A DNA stretch of 64,000 nt from Carex sylvatica. Lineage: Eukaryota; Streptophyta; Magnoliopsida; Poales; Cyperaceae. Each line of letters opens with the position of its first letter. The first letter of the stretch is position 1. The notes below the pieces were generated by a model. The model made no database searches. It was not told where the DNA came from and saw only the letters and a program-made list of their open reading frames with translations. The position numbers and the translations under genes were made by a program. Where the stretch lies: positions 142,735-206,734 of the forward strand of contig CAXKVR010000052.1 of assembly GCA_964058845.1 (NCBI GenBank), given 5' to 3'. Positions 24,131-36,125 of the stretch are shown in pieces.

Positions 24131-24519
24131 AGTAGAATTAGGGTGTTGTTAAGCTCACCAAGTTACTTCAAATAATATCGAACTGACGTAAAACAACAAA
24201 TTCAAACCGTTAAAACTGATCCACTTATAGAGTGAAGTGTTTACATGTCAAAATTTAAATTCTTTGACTTAATTTAGTATAAAGTTAAGTCGTCAAAAAA
24301 AGATTTATAAGTTAATTTTAATGCATTTATTTTATATCATTTTGTTGTCACTTGACTTTATATTAAATTAATTTGGAAATTCAAAAGTTGACATATAAAT
24401 GCATCACTCGTGAAGTAGATCGGTTTCAACGGTTTTGATTCGTTGTTTGAAGTTATCTGATAAGTTTTGAGTTGATCTCACAAAAAACTTGGTGAGCTTT
24501 AGAACACCCTAGTTCTACT
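24131..24519. mobile_element. Inverted-repeat MITE (AGTAGAATTAGGGTGTT family)
   Basis: The left tip AGTAGAATTAGGGTGTTG followed by AGCTCACCAAGTT is inverted at the right end (AACTTGGTGAGCTT...AACACCCTAGTTCTACT). The arms extend at least 100 bases and share the phrase GTTTGAAGTTATCTGATAAG/CTTCAAATAATATCGAAC in inverted form. No ORF. Confidence 0.8.
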
Positions 24520-24539
24520 TCTATATTTGTTTTAGAGCT

Positions 24540-24712
24540 AGTAGAACTATGGTGTTTTCAAGTTCACCAAGTTCCTTTGTGAATTCATCTCTCAAACCTA
24601 TCAGATTGATTTCAAATGACGAATTTGAACTGTTAAAACTCATCTACCTTATGAGTGATGTGTCTACATGCCATGCCAAAATTTTAAAATTTCAAATTAA
24701 TTTTGTATTGAG
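24540..24712 (+). mobile_element. Truncated second copy of the adjacent MITE
   Basis: AGTAGAACTATGGTGTTTTC followed by AGTTCACCAAGTTCC repeats the left arm of the neighbouring MITE in the same orientation, 20 bases after its right tip, and ends without an inverted partner. Confidence 0.65.
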
Positions 24713-25265
24713 TCAACTCTAAAACCCTCTCTCCACATCTTGTGGTAATTTTGAAAATGAATTAACGATGATAATGTTAAGATTAAAGAGGATTAAGTTT
24801 TTAAATTTAAGAGACATGTCATGATATGTATTTTATCACCCGTTCAATTTTTAATTTTTGTTCTTCTTATTTGTTTTGATCGAACAAATTTTATGTTTTC
24901 ATTAATTTTTTCTCATTTACGAAGAAGTACTGTTTACATGTTAGAAACATAATTCAACTCTTTTGTGTTTTTCAGTTTTTCTGCAAAATTATTGCAAAAC
25001 ATGGTCACAATAAGGCAGTATAATTACTAAAATTTACTCCAATCACTTTACTGAAAAAAAATTACTCTAATCGGAATAAATAGTTTCTTTTACGGGTAAA
25101 GTTTTTGTCCAAAAATATTTAGACAAAATCTTATTTAGAAGTTGGGTCTAAACTGTTCGATAGGTGTTAACATGTACAGTTTAAATTTACAGGGCCAATT
25201 AAATTTACTAAATTTTAAATATATTCACACGAATCTCAATGCAAAACATACAATTTAAATCCGAC

Positions 25266-25315
25266 TTTGGATCAAATTTGTCCAAATCCCTTTGGATCAA
25301 ATTTGTCCAAATCCC
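25266..25315. repeat. Perfect 25-bp tandem duplication
   Basis: TTTGGATCAAATTTGTCCAA followed by ATCCC is repeated head-to-tail at 25266-25290 and 25291-25315. Confidence 0.85.
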
Positions 25316-27863
25316 TTTGGACAACATCCAATTCCTTATTTTACTGGTATTCTTATATTTTGATCGATTATATATGATTATAGCAATTTTTGTGGAGGGA
25401 ACTTGAAGCAACTTCAATTTCCCTGTAGTAAAACGGCTACCTTGAGGAATGATCAATTCAGCTGGCATGAATCAATCCATGCATGTAAAAGGAACCAGAT
25501 CTGGATCTGGCAGTTTAATGCCTAAATTTCGGGGCTCAGATACTTTAGATTTCGTTTCTGGTATTACTCGATGGAGCGTTTTAATTCAATTCTGAGTTCT
25601 GACTAATACCCACAAAATCCGATTGCGTGGCGTGTACGGATCATAGAAAACAAAAGAGTCAAGGGAGAGGAGTTGTATGCATTATATATGCATCTATTCT
25701 AAGTTCTAACCTTTGCTTATACATTTTATTATATTATTATTATATTTATTTTTTGTCATGGTAGAAGAAGCAACCTACCTTTATGGGTTGGCCATGTGGC
25801 CTTTTTTAATTTTGCAACGATATATAGCTGGTGGAGTGGTGAGTGTTTGCGTACTCCATCAACATCTCTCCCTTTATTTACCATTTTACCCTGCTGTAAA
25901 ACTGTAAATATAGAACTTTATGTTGTGGTCCCGGCTTTTTGTACCGGCCTAAAATACAAAAACTTATTCATCGTTTGATTCGGTTTTCTTGCAAATATTT
26001 CAGTTTGATAAATAGCAAGAAAGCGTTAATGCTACGTAACCAAAACAGGGTTCGCCTCGCTTTCAATTATACTTTCCAAATTAATAACAGCATATTTTCT
26101 TTTGAAAAATATTTCAATCAGAAGATGATCCCAAAAAGTTCTTCAAATTATTAGCTTAACGTCGAAATAAATACGCGCCAAACCATCAAATTTAGGCAAA
26201 TCAGATATCTACTAGATATTTTACAAGTAATATAAGTCGATCAATTCATAACACACTATTTGAATCTACCTGCAATGGTGTAATTTTTATATACAATTAT
26301 AACCTCTGTTATTTATTAAAAATATTTATTAAAAACAAAACAAAAAGGAAAGGAACAAATTTTCTTTTAAGGCACGTTTTCCATATCATTCAAAGCATTC
26401 TTGTAATTCTCACAAAAATTATCATTCTCATCGTAGAATAATTTTATACCACAAAATTATCCTGCCTATATATTTTAGAAATCGATTCATAAAATTTCAT
26501 ACTTAACAATATTAATTTATAAACATAAAACCATTAGAACATAACCTTACGGCCTTACCGTGTAAAAAGATAAATTTTATTGAAATAAAAGGTTAATCAA
26601 ATTACAAGAGATACTATAGCAATTTAAAGAAGAAACAAAAAAGGGTTTATCCGAATCTTATTCCTGTGTGTGTGAACTTTTACATTGGGTGAAGGTAAGA
26701 ATCACACAACTCACAAGAGAGCGATAAAAAGTGCCAAAAATTTAAAAATAAATAAAAAAGAGAGCATCTTTTTTGGAAGCCTGGAAGGAAAGCGACTAAG
26801 GGGGGCAAATGTGGTCCCTGAGGTGTGATGTCGTGTCTAACTGGTAGGATCCTACGCCTGCTAGTGGGTCCCATGAATTTCAAACTCAAGATCTGATCTC
26901 AATTCTCAATTCCCAAATTGTTCATACAAATGGAGAAATTAAAAGAGAAAAAAAAAAAAAAAACGCAGCTAAAAAGAATGAGATAAAATGTAAAAACATG
27001 ATTTTATCCCGAAATTTTTATTTATACCCTTTCACAGAAAAAAAAAATCAAAATACTCCAAAATATGAGAATTATTTCACATTTATCCGAGCCGCCAAGC
27101 CAATATGTAACTCCATTTTTAAGGGCACAGATTCGTTTGGAGGTCCCTCAAATCCTATATATTTAATATTACAGTGCAATTTTGGACTTTTTTTTGGGGA
27201 GGGGGGGGTGGGGGGGAAGCCAATCTACAGTTTTCCAAGAATAGAGCTGTATATTGGCTTAATGGCCCGGATAGATATGAAATTCTCTTAAAATGAAGGT
27301 GTTTTGATTTATTTATTATTTATTATGGTATAAATAAAAAAAATTGAATTTTATCTCTGGATAAAATTAAATTTTAAATATTCGTTCTGAATTATTCAAT
27401 ACAATCTTCATATGAAAATATTTTTGAAAGTTAAAAAAAAAAAGACTAGTGTTTCTATATATCACTTCTGGTAACTAAACAATGTCATATATATTTTTCG
27501 ATTTGATTATTCAACTATGAATCATTCCTCTCTTTAATTGCTAAATTATTAATTTGGTCCCAATTATGTTCTCAAGTTCACCTTGAAATCAATTATACCC
27601 AAATTTAAGAATTTGGTGTCTGGTACCACAAAATTGAATACTGGGTGTCCCGTTGCAGATTTTTTTTTTCTCAAATTTATATGATTTCATTTGTGAAAAT
27701 TTTGAAACCTTTGAAATTGATGTAATTATGTAAATGTGATATTTTTACTGCTACAAAAAAGGTTTATCATCTTGTAAGTTAAATGGATCAATAATTCGAC
27801 AAGTCAACTGGTTAATTTATCTATCATTTGAATTTACAATGAAAGCGTGGTTTAGATTTTTAT

Positions 27864-27964
27864 GGTACCAGGTTCTGCTCATTTAACGCAGTACTGTTAC
27901 AGAACTTGAATTTATATTCATAAGGTACCAGGTTTTGCTCATTTAACGCACTGTTACATAACTA
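27864..27964. repeat. Tandem duplication of about 60 bp (second copy partial)
   Basis: GGTACCAGGTTCTGCTCATT at 27864 recurs at 27924 as GGTACCAGGTTTTGCTCATT, followed in both by TAACGCA and CTGTTACA. Confidence 0.75.
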
Positions 27965-28121
27965 GAGTTTTTTTTTTCCTAGCGCTTTGAAATTTGATTT
28001 TGTTATGGCGATGATTTGATGCCTTTATTTATGACATTGGGGGAGAATTTGCATGATCATTATTAGTGTGGCACCGTATGAAACTCCAAGCAACGGAAGC
28101 AGAGTGAAACCTGATTTGCAT

Positions 28122-28331
28122 GGAAGCAAATCTGCTGCGATACGAATCCCTACTACAGTACTCTGAAATTCCTATTTCTTTTAAATCTCATTGTTTATAT
28201 TTTTTTACACGCATCTCTAAATAGTTAGTTTTTTTATGTACGCATCTTAAAAAACAATCAACAGTTAAATTTAAAAAAACAGAGATTTCAGAATACTGTA
28301 GCAGAATTCGGATCGCAGCAGATTTGTTTCC
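28122..28331. mobile_element. Mutator-like MITE with perfect 9-bp TSD
   Basis: Ends GGAAGCAAATCTGCTGCGAT and CAGATTTGTTTCC form inverted repeats extending about 70 bases inward. Flanks are GATTTGCAT on both sides (28113-28121 and 28332-28340). A 9-bp TSD points to Mutator-derived mobility. Confidence 0.85.
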
Positions 28332-28557
28332 GATTTGCATTGCGTTACATCACTTTCTAACTACTCTTAGGAAGTCAGAACAGATGGGTACTTAAAAATC
28401 ACAAAAACGCACAAATTTGATGGAATGTCAGATTTCGGGATAAATATATGATGGATTTAATTGGGTCCAATCTGGTTTGGTTGTCAGAAGTGCAGTGGTT
28501 GGATCCACCATCCACGCTCACTTCACTGTTCTCCCTTTATTATTCTCTTCTCTCCAA

Positions 28558-28740
28558 AGCTATATAATCTAGTTCCTCTCCGGTCCTAAATCTCTTGGAA
28601 CTCTCTGGTCTAGCAGAGCAGAGTACTTCATTAAAAGAGCGCCTCATTAGTTGGAGGCATCCATTTTATTAATGACTGGAGAGGTTCGAATCAGTTATTC
28701 CTCAAGAACATGAGATCACTGGCTCTTCAAGATACTAGGT
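28558..28740 (+). promoter_or_regulatory. Candidate promoter and short leader exon
   Basis: CTATATAATC at 28560-28569 resembles a TATA box and follows a pyrimidine-rich stretch. Downstream, a 13-codon ORF (ATG at 28672) overlaps a second ATG (28710) that opens MRSLALQDTR and reaches a plausible donor (ACTAG|GTACCC, about 28738). No continuing exon is recognisable before the hAT element at 29.7 kb or after it. It may be the head of a non-coding or disrupted transcript, or chance. Confidence 0.25.
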
Positions 28741-29688
28741 ACCCTCTTTTAGCCAATATTTTATTTTCATGGCCTAATCATTTTAAGGGGCCTCAATAAT
28801 TAAAACCGTTGGTTTTCTATGTGGGTCTTGATATCTACCTATATGTACAACAAAAGATTGATTGATATCTTGCTGTTGGTTCATGATAAATCCATCTAGG
28901 CCATCCGATCAAAATCATACGGTCCTCTCTAATACATTGAGGTTCATTTAGTGTTAGCAACTTCAAAATTACTTGAATTGATTCAATTGCCTGTTTAATC
29001 CAATCCAATTCCATTTATTTTTCTCTTGTTTGACTTATTGTAGATTAGATCCAACATTGACTTGAGACATGTTACAGCCTCTGAATAACTAGGTCCCTAG
29101 GACCTGATCTAGGAATTGCTCCAGATCCAAATTAATTAGTAAATTTGAACATAAAAATAAATTGTGTGAACCATTATATGAAAGACCTCAAAGGGCAAAA
29201 ATAAAAATAAATTGACTGATTGAGGTTAAAAAAAAAATTTGGGAGAACAAGGTGGGATCAATGAATGGGAGACATCACATTAGGTGTCAGTTGGGGTCTA
29301 TACAAAATACATCAACATACTCACAGATGCCTACAATTAGTGCCTCCTCAACCACCTCCATATTAATTAGATCAGATAGAAATAAGCTAAGCAAAGTATG
29401 AATAGATGTACTTATATGCACAATTCACGTTTATAAATTAAAAAATAATTTAATATATTCAGTGTGTGTTTCTGTGTGTGTGAGTGAGGATGACCCAGCT
29501 AGCTAGGAAATAATAAATTGGTATTGTGATTGAGTGTAGTCAGATGGGATGGGGGCTCACAAGGGACTAAAAATACAGTAGAGATTTCTCACATGGCAAG
29601 TGTTGTGCTGTGAGTAATTGAGTTGGCTCCTCACTGCCTCACATGCATGATCAATTGATCACCTCTACATACTACAAAACACAAGCTA
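28741..29688. other. Intergenic sequence left of the hAT element
   Basis: AT-rich, with a short GTGTGTGTG microsatellite at about 29464-29480. No gene recognised. Confidence 0.45.
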
Positions 29689-31181
29689 GGTGGAGATAGA
29701 GGTTTGCTAAAACCCGGCCGGGCTCAATCCGGACTGGTCTGCCTGTGCCCGCTACCCGGGTTATCCGTATCTGAGACCGAGTATAGACGGGTAAATGGGT
29801 ACACTGGTGCGGGTATTAAACGGGCCAGTCACGGATTTTTTTGAAGAAAATCCGAACTAATTTGAACCGAATTGAACCCGTGCCCGCCCGTTGTACCCGT
29901 GACCGCCCATTGTACTCGTGTACCCTATACCCGTTGTACACGTTTTTTTTTTTAATTCAAATTTTTTCAACCCCCCCCCCCCAACAGTTCAAATCAAAGA
30001 AAAAGAAACAGAAGAAAAAAACAGAAAAAAAAAATCGGAAACTCCCCCCCACCCTCCTAAAAAATTTAAATTTTAAATACTTGAGTTCTTTAAACTTTAA
30101 AAAAATGAGTCAATTAACATTTCTTTTCGACTTATTAACATATAGTATTTTTTTTTCACTTATAAACATTTTAATAAAAAAATAATCAGTTTTTTTCGAC
30201 AACACTAAAACATTAACGAGATTTCATATTAAATTTGATTACAAACTTACGGGCAGCATCTCAAAAATAGCCACAAATATTGTTATTGATGTTGTTAAAC
30301 TTTAATTGTTTTCTATATCTCAAAAATAGATTTTTTTTTAAAAATAGAATTTGTTTTAAATTTTTCATCAGAAACAGCCCACTGTGCGTTGGATTTAGAA
30401 AACTAGCCTCCACCGATCCGTTTTTTGTCCCATTTTCACACCCGCTGATCACATGCCACATAAAATTCCGTATTTTGCTCCACCTAGGATCGGTGGAGGC
30501 TTGGTTTCAAAATCGGCCCTCACGGATATCCTTCTTCCTCTTTTCTCTTCTTCCTTCCCAGCCAGCCGAGCTCTTCTTCTTTTTTTTCTGTTTTTTTCGT
30601 TTTTTTTATCCTCTCAATTTACTAAATCATTTCTCAATCCAATTATTTCAAAATATCTGGATCGTTTAAGAGATTTGGAAATTCTTCAGATCTACAATTT
30701 TGACAAGGTAAATATCCCTATTTTTATAATTTTTTATTTTTAGCCGAATTTAAATAAATAACTAATTTAATTTATTTTTTTTAGTATATTTAGAATGTTT
30801 TTGTGAAATGTAGTGTTAAATTAGTATTTGGTGTAATTTAGTGGTAATGTAGTATTAATTTAGTGTAATTTGGTGTTAATTTACAGTTGATTTGATGTTA
30901 ATTTAGTGTAATGTAGTTCTAATGTAGTGTTAATTTAGTATATATATGTAGTATTAATTTAGTGTTAATTTAGTATAATTTAGTATATATATAATATCAA
31001 TTAAGTATTCATGTATTATAATTTGTGCAAAATTAGATAAATGTGTAAATGTGTAATCAAGTGTAAATGTGTAAATTGTGTAAATGTGTAAATGTGTAAA
31101 AAAAGTTTGTTTATATAATTATGTGTGATGACTCTCATCAGTTGCAAAATTATTTGTTTATCAAATTTTCTAACAGAGTCA

Positions 31182-33587
31182 ATGGATAACCCGGATTATC
31201 CTGAATTGTTGCAATTAGCACCACAGAACCACAGGGCATGGCAAGTTCGTGATATGGTACTTTTTATTATATTTATTAATTATTTATTTCAAATAAATAT
31301 TATATGAAGTATTTCAAGGATTTATAATGCTTAATTTTTTTTTTGCAGCCTACCTCTTCATTGAAGGTAAATGTACATCAAACTAGTATTGCTTACAACA
31401 GTCAGATGGACGATGCTCTGAAGAGGTTAGGGTTGTATCAAATTGCTCGCCTTAATGATTGCAAGATTGATCCGCATTTGATTACTTCTCTGGTTGAGAG
31501 GTGGAGGCCAGAGACTAATACATTTCATCTACCTGTCGATGAGGTGACAGTGACGTTGGAAGATGTCACATGTCTATGGGGCTTACCGATTAGGGTAATT
31601 AATAATCTCATAATAGTTTATCTGTTAATTTAATTAACTATTTATAAAAAAATAAATTGTTGATTGTATAATTCTTTTAATTTATAGGTGACCCGATTTC
31701 TGGCACCAGCGATACTGACTGGGACCCATAGTTAGAGTATGATCTAGGAGCTGACCCGGCTAGTTTTTACGATGACCTCCATCAGACAATGCCCTATAAA
31801 TATAGGATTTATCATCCTGGGACACCGGAAGAACGATTGTCCGCCTCTGCTTATGCACTTAGACTGAGATAGGTGCGGAGACGATTTAATGATCCATTAC
31901 AACAATTTAATGATTATGAGACAGTCGCACGGTACACCCGAGGTTTTTGTATGAATTTATTCGGGTCGGTTATGTTTCCAAATTCGAGTGCGGATGGAGT
32001 CCCTGCGATGTACTTACAATTCATCACTGATCTAGAGACTCCACGAGAATACAATTGGGGAGGTGCAGTACTTGCACATCTCTATCGAGAGTTGTCACGT
32101 GCTTGCCACGCGGGGTAGACACAATAGCGGGTCCGATGTTGTTGTTACAAATTTGGTCATGGACTCGATTTTCTATTGGTCGGCCTATACCCCGGGAAGA
32201 GCCACCTCCCTTCGGTGGTGCCGATGAGTATGAGAGGAATGCTTTCGGTGTGAAGTGGACCACTCTCCATTTGTGGCCAGAAAACCCTCACTTAGGTAAA
32301 AAAAATTATAATTCGAGATAACATCGATAGATTTATAATTCGAGATAACATCGATAGATTTATAATTCGAGATAACATCGATAGATTTATAATTATTTTT
32401 TAACATTTATATTTATATTTTTATTTATATTTTTTTTGACAGGTGGTACAGCCACATATAGAGATAGCTTCGATAGACTAGCTGATGAGACAGTTAACTG
32501 GCGACCATACGTTGATTATTATGATAATTTACCTCGACATGTCCGACGACAAAAGAGGTATTGGATGAGCTGCAGTTACGTGATCCATTTTTGGATGGTG
32601 GAGTTTCAGCATGCAGATAGGGTCATGCGCCAGTTTGGTAAGTACCAAGAGGTCCCGCCTCCTCCTCCTCTACCATGGGATGATATTAGTTATTTACGAA
32701 ATACATGGTATCATGATGGCAATTCAACAAGGGATGGTTGTTGGGCGATGACTCTTTCTGAGTTCATCGAGAAACCTGCAGTATTAATTGGAGAGCGGAG
32801 ACCATATGATATGTCGAGGCATCATCTGTACATGCATTGGTTCCACGCACGTGGTATGAGATCAGTGTATCTATCAGATAATAATCCGGAAGCTCTACGA
32901 CGTCAGGCTCCCCCGCAAACAGGAGATGTTGCTACACTGGCATACGTTCCTCATGGTCATAGGCATTCCCGTGTGGTTCGTACATTACTTTTTTTTCAAT
33001 CAAACTAGATTTTTCAATATTAATGTGCAATATGTCATACTTCGAAATGTGTTATGTAGATTGCTCGAGAGATACAATGCACTATGCAGGCAATAGACAT
33101 GGTCAAGACCCCGGGACAAGTGGCATATGGCAAGATTATGCTCGAGCATGCTCGTGACATTATGGAGGATATTGATCAGATTCACATCTTCCGAGGTATA
33201 CTCGATAGTGCTGGGATACCTATGGACTTGGACATGATCAGTTTTGATGATGATTTTCCTGATCAGCATTATAATCGCCCTGCAACTACAGAGCCTCCCC
33301 AGGCGTGGGACAACTTTATGAGAGGCACAGAGTCTGGATCTATATCTCAGTTCATGATCGATGAATTAATGGGAGGCATTAGTGCAATGGGACCATCATC
33401 TGCAGATCCGGGACCATCCAATGCAAATTATGGTCCATCTACTTCAGATCCACCTCTTTCAGCATGCCGAATAAGGAATCCTACTGATCCGTACACTCCC
33501 GGGAGTGATGCCCTTAGACCAAGGCATACATCGTTCGTACCTCATATTTTCTTGCTTTCTCATTACGACGATGTAAAATCTCAGTAA
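31182..33587 (+). pseudogene. Plant mobile domain (MAIN/MAIL-like) gene, decayed
   Basis: The reading matches the plant mobile domain found in MAIN/MAIL proteins and in transposons. Exon-like blocks: 31182-31256 (MDNPDYPELLQLAP, HRAWQVRDM), 31349-31594 (LGLYQIARLNDCKI, LITSLVERWRPETNTFHLPV, VTLEDVTCLWGLPI), 31688 to about 32296 (ending HLWPENPHLG), about 32443-32975 (DSFDRLADETVNWRPY, RRQKRYWMSC) and 33060 to about 33520. Breaks: TAG after TDWDP near 31729, TAG after YALRLR near 31870, a frame change at the second intron, and a one-base shift near 32105. The last intact intron contains a 27-bp tandem repeat. The C-terminal exon, rich in Pro/Ser/Asp, overlaps the tail of the minus-strand transposase gene. 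The protein cannot be made in full from this copy. I take the start from the ATG that begins the family-like MDNPDYPE; an upstream in-frame start is possible. Confidence 0.88.
32306..32394. repeat. 27-bp tandem repeat, about 3.3 units
   Basis: Units TTATAATTCGAGATAACATC plus GATAGAT are repeated three times head-to-tail with near identity, followed by TTATAATTA. They lie inside an intron of the plant-mobile-domain pseudogene. Confidence 0.9.
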
Positions 33588-35636
33588 TGTTCAACGAAAA
33601 ATCCAATCCAGTTGCCTCCCATCCAATCGTGGCCTCCCGCCTATTTACAAACCAGTCGACACACCTATAAAAGGTCTTATCCACAATTGCACACACAGGT
33701 AGTTGCCTGGAAATCCTAAATACACTATTTAGTACTTCAGAGCCATTACTTGTCATTATACCCCATCGATTGAGGACTCCATCATGCACTTATGCCCATT
33801 TATGCATAGTCAAAGGCTTTACATCAGAGTTGCGGAGCCGTTTATCAAATTTTATAATGTAGTCATGTACGGCTGCATCTCTTTGCTTAATCAAATACAT
33901 CCCCTCTTCAAATCTCCAGATTTTTTTTTTTGGCAACATATTTCTTGAATACCTTTTTGATCTATTTTTGAGGGTATTTTTTTCAAATATTTTCACAAAT
34001 ATGCTGCGAACACAGTCGGTGGATAGCTTCACCCTTTTCCTCACACCATCCCAGATTAGGAGCCTCAAACACCCCTCATATACCAAGGTGCTGGTCTGAG
34101 ACAACACATATTTTTCCTAGCCCGACAACATTGATACGCAACCAATTCATAAACCAACTCCAATTTTCTATAGACTCTTTTTCACAAATTGCAAATGCAA
34201 GTGGCAAGAGTTGTTGCTCTGCATCATAAGCACAAGCCATAAAAAGTTTACCCTTGTATCTTCTAGATAAGAACCTGGCATCAACACTGATAACGGGCCG
34301 AAGATGAGGCCATGCTTCAATGCACGGCCCAAATGCCCATGCAACCCTGTTGAAAATATTGATATTAAACTTGCTTGATGGTTCATCCTCTAGTAGGTAC
34401 TGTGTACCTGGATTAGATACTTTGATGGCACCCAGAAACGATGGCAGCAGCTCGTAAGACTTCTCCCAACTCCCAAACAAGTCCGCAATTGCAAATTCCC
34501 TACCTCTCCACAACTTGTTATACGAGGGCACTACTGTTCCAAATTTAACTTTAACTAGATGCTTGACCATTTTAATGTTTAACTCCATATCATCTTTCAA
34601 AGCTAGTTTAATAATATCAGCAATTATTCTGGCAGTCATTTGATGACTATCCAACCTTTGAGCACTTCCAAAGCATGTGTGGACAAACGGGTTGGTGGAA
34701 ATTGTCCAAGCACCTGTTGGTACTACCTTTGCATACAATTTCCATTGGCATTTAGAAGATTTACATGCAACTCTATACTTAGTTTTATTGCTGTTTACCA
34801 CGTCTAACTCTGTATTTTTTTTTTAGGTGAAAAGCAGCAAGTTCTGATTTTAGTTTGGCTTTTGATTCAAACATTTGACCCTCAGCAAATTTTTCATCTG
34901 ACCTGTGGGGGTTCTCCAGAAATGCACGATCCTTGTATGGCATTGACAATTGATCGTGGAATGATAAACATGGATGCCTATCTCCCCGATTAAGGAATGG
35001 GATCGATTTGTGCCAATCCTTTAATATTTCTTGACCATTCATTTCAGCCTCTGCTTCGTCCATATCTGCGTCCCATGCTTCAGCCGAATCATCATCATCA
35101 TCAAAAGAACTTGTATCAGTTTCTGTGTCTTTATATGATTGCTCACAAGGGTCATCACCGACCTGAACCGGAGGTGTGTAGGTGGGTACAGGTACACTGC
35201 CCGACTCAGGATGAAAGTCGGTCTGAACCAACGGTGTGTTACTACCTCCAGGCAAACTATCTGGACACGGGTCATAACCCATTTGGTTTCTACCATGGTG
35301 CGCCTTAGCTACCAATTCTATAACCTTAAATCCAGCAACTTGAGCTGCAGTTTGTTTAATGACATCCCAAGTTTCCACATTTTGTATCCGAAATAGTGAG
35401 AAATGGTACGATCCGGGTTGTGCTGTGTTCATACGTACCCTGATTATCAATTTGACTCGACTCGGAAGCAATTCAAGTCCAACGTATATCTGCCGTCTTA
35501 TAATAGAAAAACTAGTAGAATCAGATACAATAAAGGTAAATGCAGCCCCTATGTCATAACCAACACTTGTTGAAGTGTTTTGGAGGTTACCACCATAATA
35601 CACATTGATCAATAGAAGTGACATTTTGCTGAACAA
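33514..35636 (-). pseudogene. MuDR-type (MULE) transposase, decayed and C-terminally truncated
   Basis: The transposase that would cut and join the MULE ends. The N-terminal block (35636-34785) starts MSLLLINVYYGGNLQ and has an acidic stretch with DDDDDSAEAW. It breaks by a one-base shift at FHLKKKYRV (about 34800). The next block (34801-34076) has the MuDR-type zinc-binding pattern (ACKSSKCQWKLY...NPFVHTC; C-x4-C then H-x-C) and the RNase-H-like core, with a first acidic residue in PVISVDARFLSRRYKGKL and a second in ICVVSDQH. After QHLGI there is an in-frame stop and a frame change (residues resembling GVFEAPNLGWC follow in another frame). The last block (33789-33514) reads NRWGIMTSNGSEVLNSVFRI and KARKYEVR, then ends without the C-terminal SWIM zinc finger usual in these proteins. 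Non-functional. Confidence 0.92.
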
Positions 35637-35640
35637 GAAT

Positions 35641-36125
35641 CAAACACTAAATTAACTCCAAATATTTTTCAATTTTACAACACTAAATATAAATAAATAA
35701 GTAAAAAAAAACACACAATAATAATGAGAAGACGATGCTGAGTACAATGGTGATGGCGATCTGTTAATTTAGCAACTTCTCTATTGAATAATGAAAAACA
35801 AAAAACAAAAATCAAACACTAAATTAACTCCAAATATTTTTCAATTTTACAACACTAAATATAAACAAATAAGTAAAAAAAAAACTCACAATAATAATGA
35901 GGAGACGATGCTGAGTACAATGGTGATGGCGATCTGTTAATTTGACAACTTCTCTATTGAATAATGAAAAAAAAACAAAAATCAAACACTAAATTAACTC
36001 CAAATATTTTTTAATTTTACAACACTAAATATAAACAAATAAGTAAAAAAAAACTCACAATAATAATCAGAAGACGATGCTGAGTACAATGGTGGTGGCA
36101 ATCTGTTAATTTGGCAACTTTTCTA
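35641..36125. repeat. Three-copy tandem repeat of about 171 bp
   Basis: Units start CAAACACTAAATTAACTCCA at 35641, 35813 and 35983. Each carries ATAATAATGAGAAGACGATG and CAATGGTGATGGCGATCTG. They are over 90% alike by eye. The array lies immediately upstream of the transposase start, where its leader or promoter would be. Confidence 0.9.

Larger units (their letters stand above)
24713..28112. other. Intergenic sequence, no gene recognised
   Basis: AT-rich, with mononucleotide runs (A at about 26950, G near 27200). ORFs at 25208-25468, 25713-25907, 26680-26889 and 26998-27291 lack any family signature. Two short tandem duplications inside it are listed separately. Confidence 0.5.

Noticed and set aside
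28600..28740. Possible microRNA precursor
   Set aside because: Only a 5-6 bp stem (GCCTC/GGAGGC) could be found and no known mature miRNA sequence was recognised.
30280..30743. Long overlapping frames at the left end of the MULE
   Set aside because: They start outside the element and run through the TIR and a T-rich tract; translations are Phe/Leu-rich with no family signature.
34997..35559. Plus-strand frames opposite the transposase
   Set aside because: Antisense shadows of the transposase N-terminal block.
35641..36125. CRISPR-like repeat array
   Set aside because: Long direct tandem repeats with no unique spacers, in a eukaryotic transposon.
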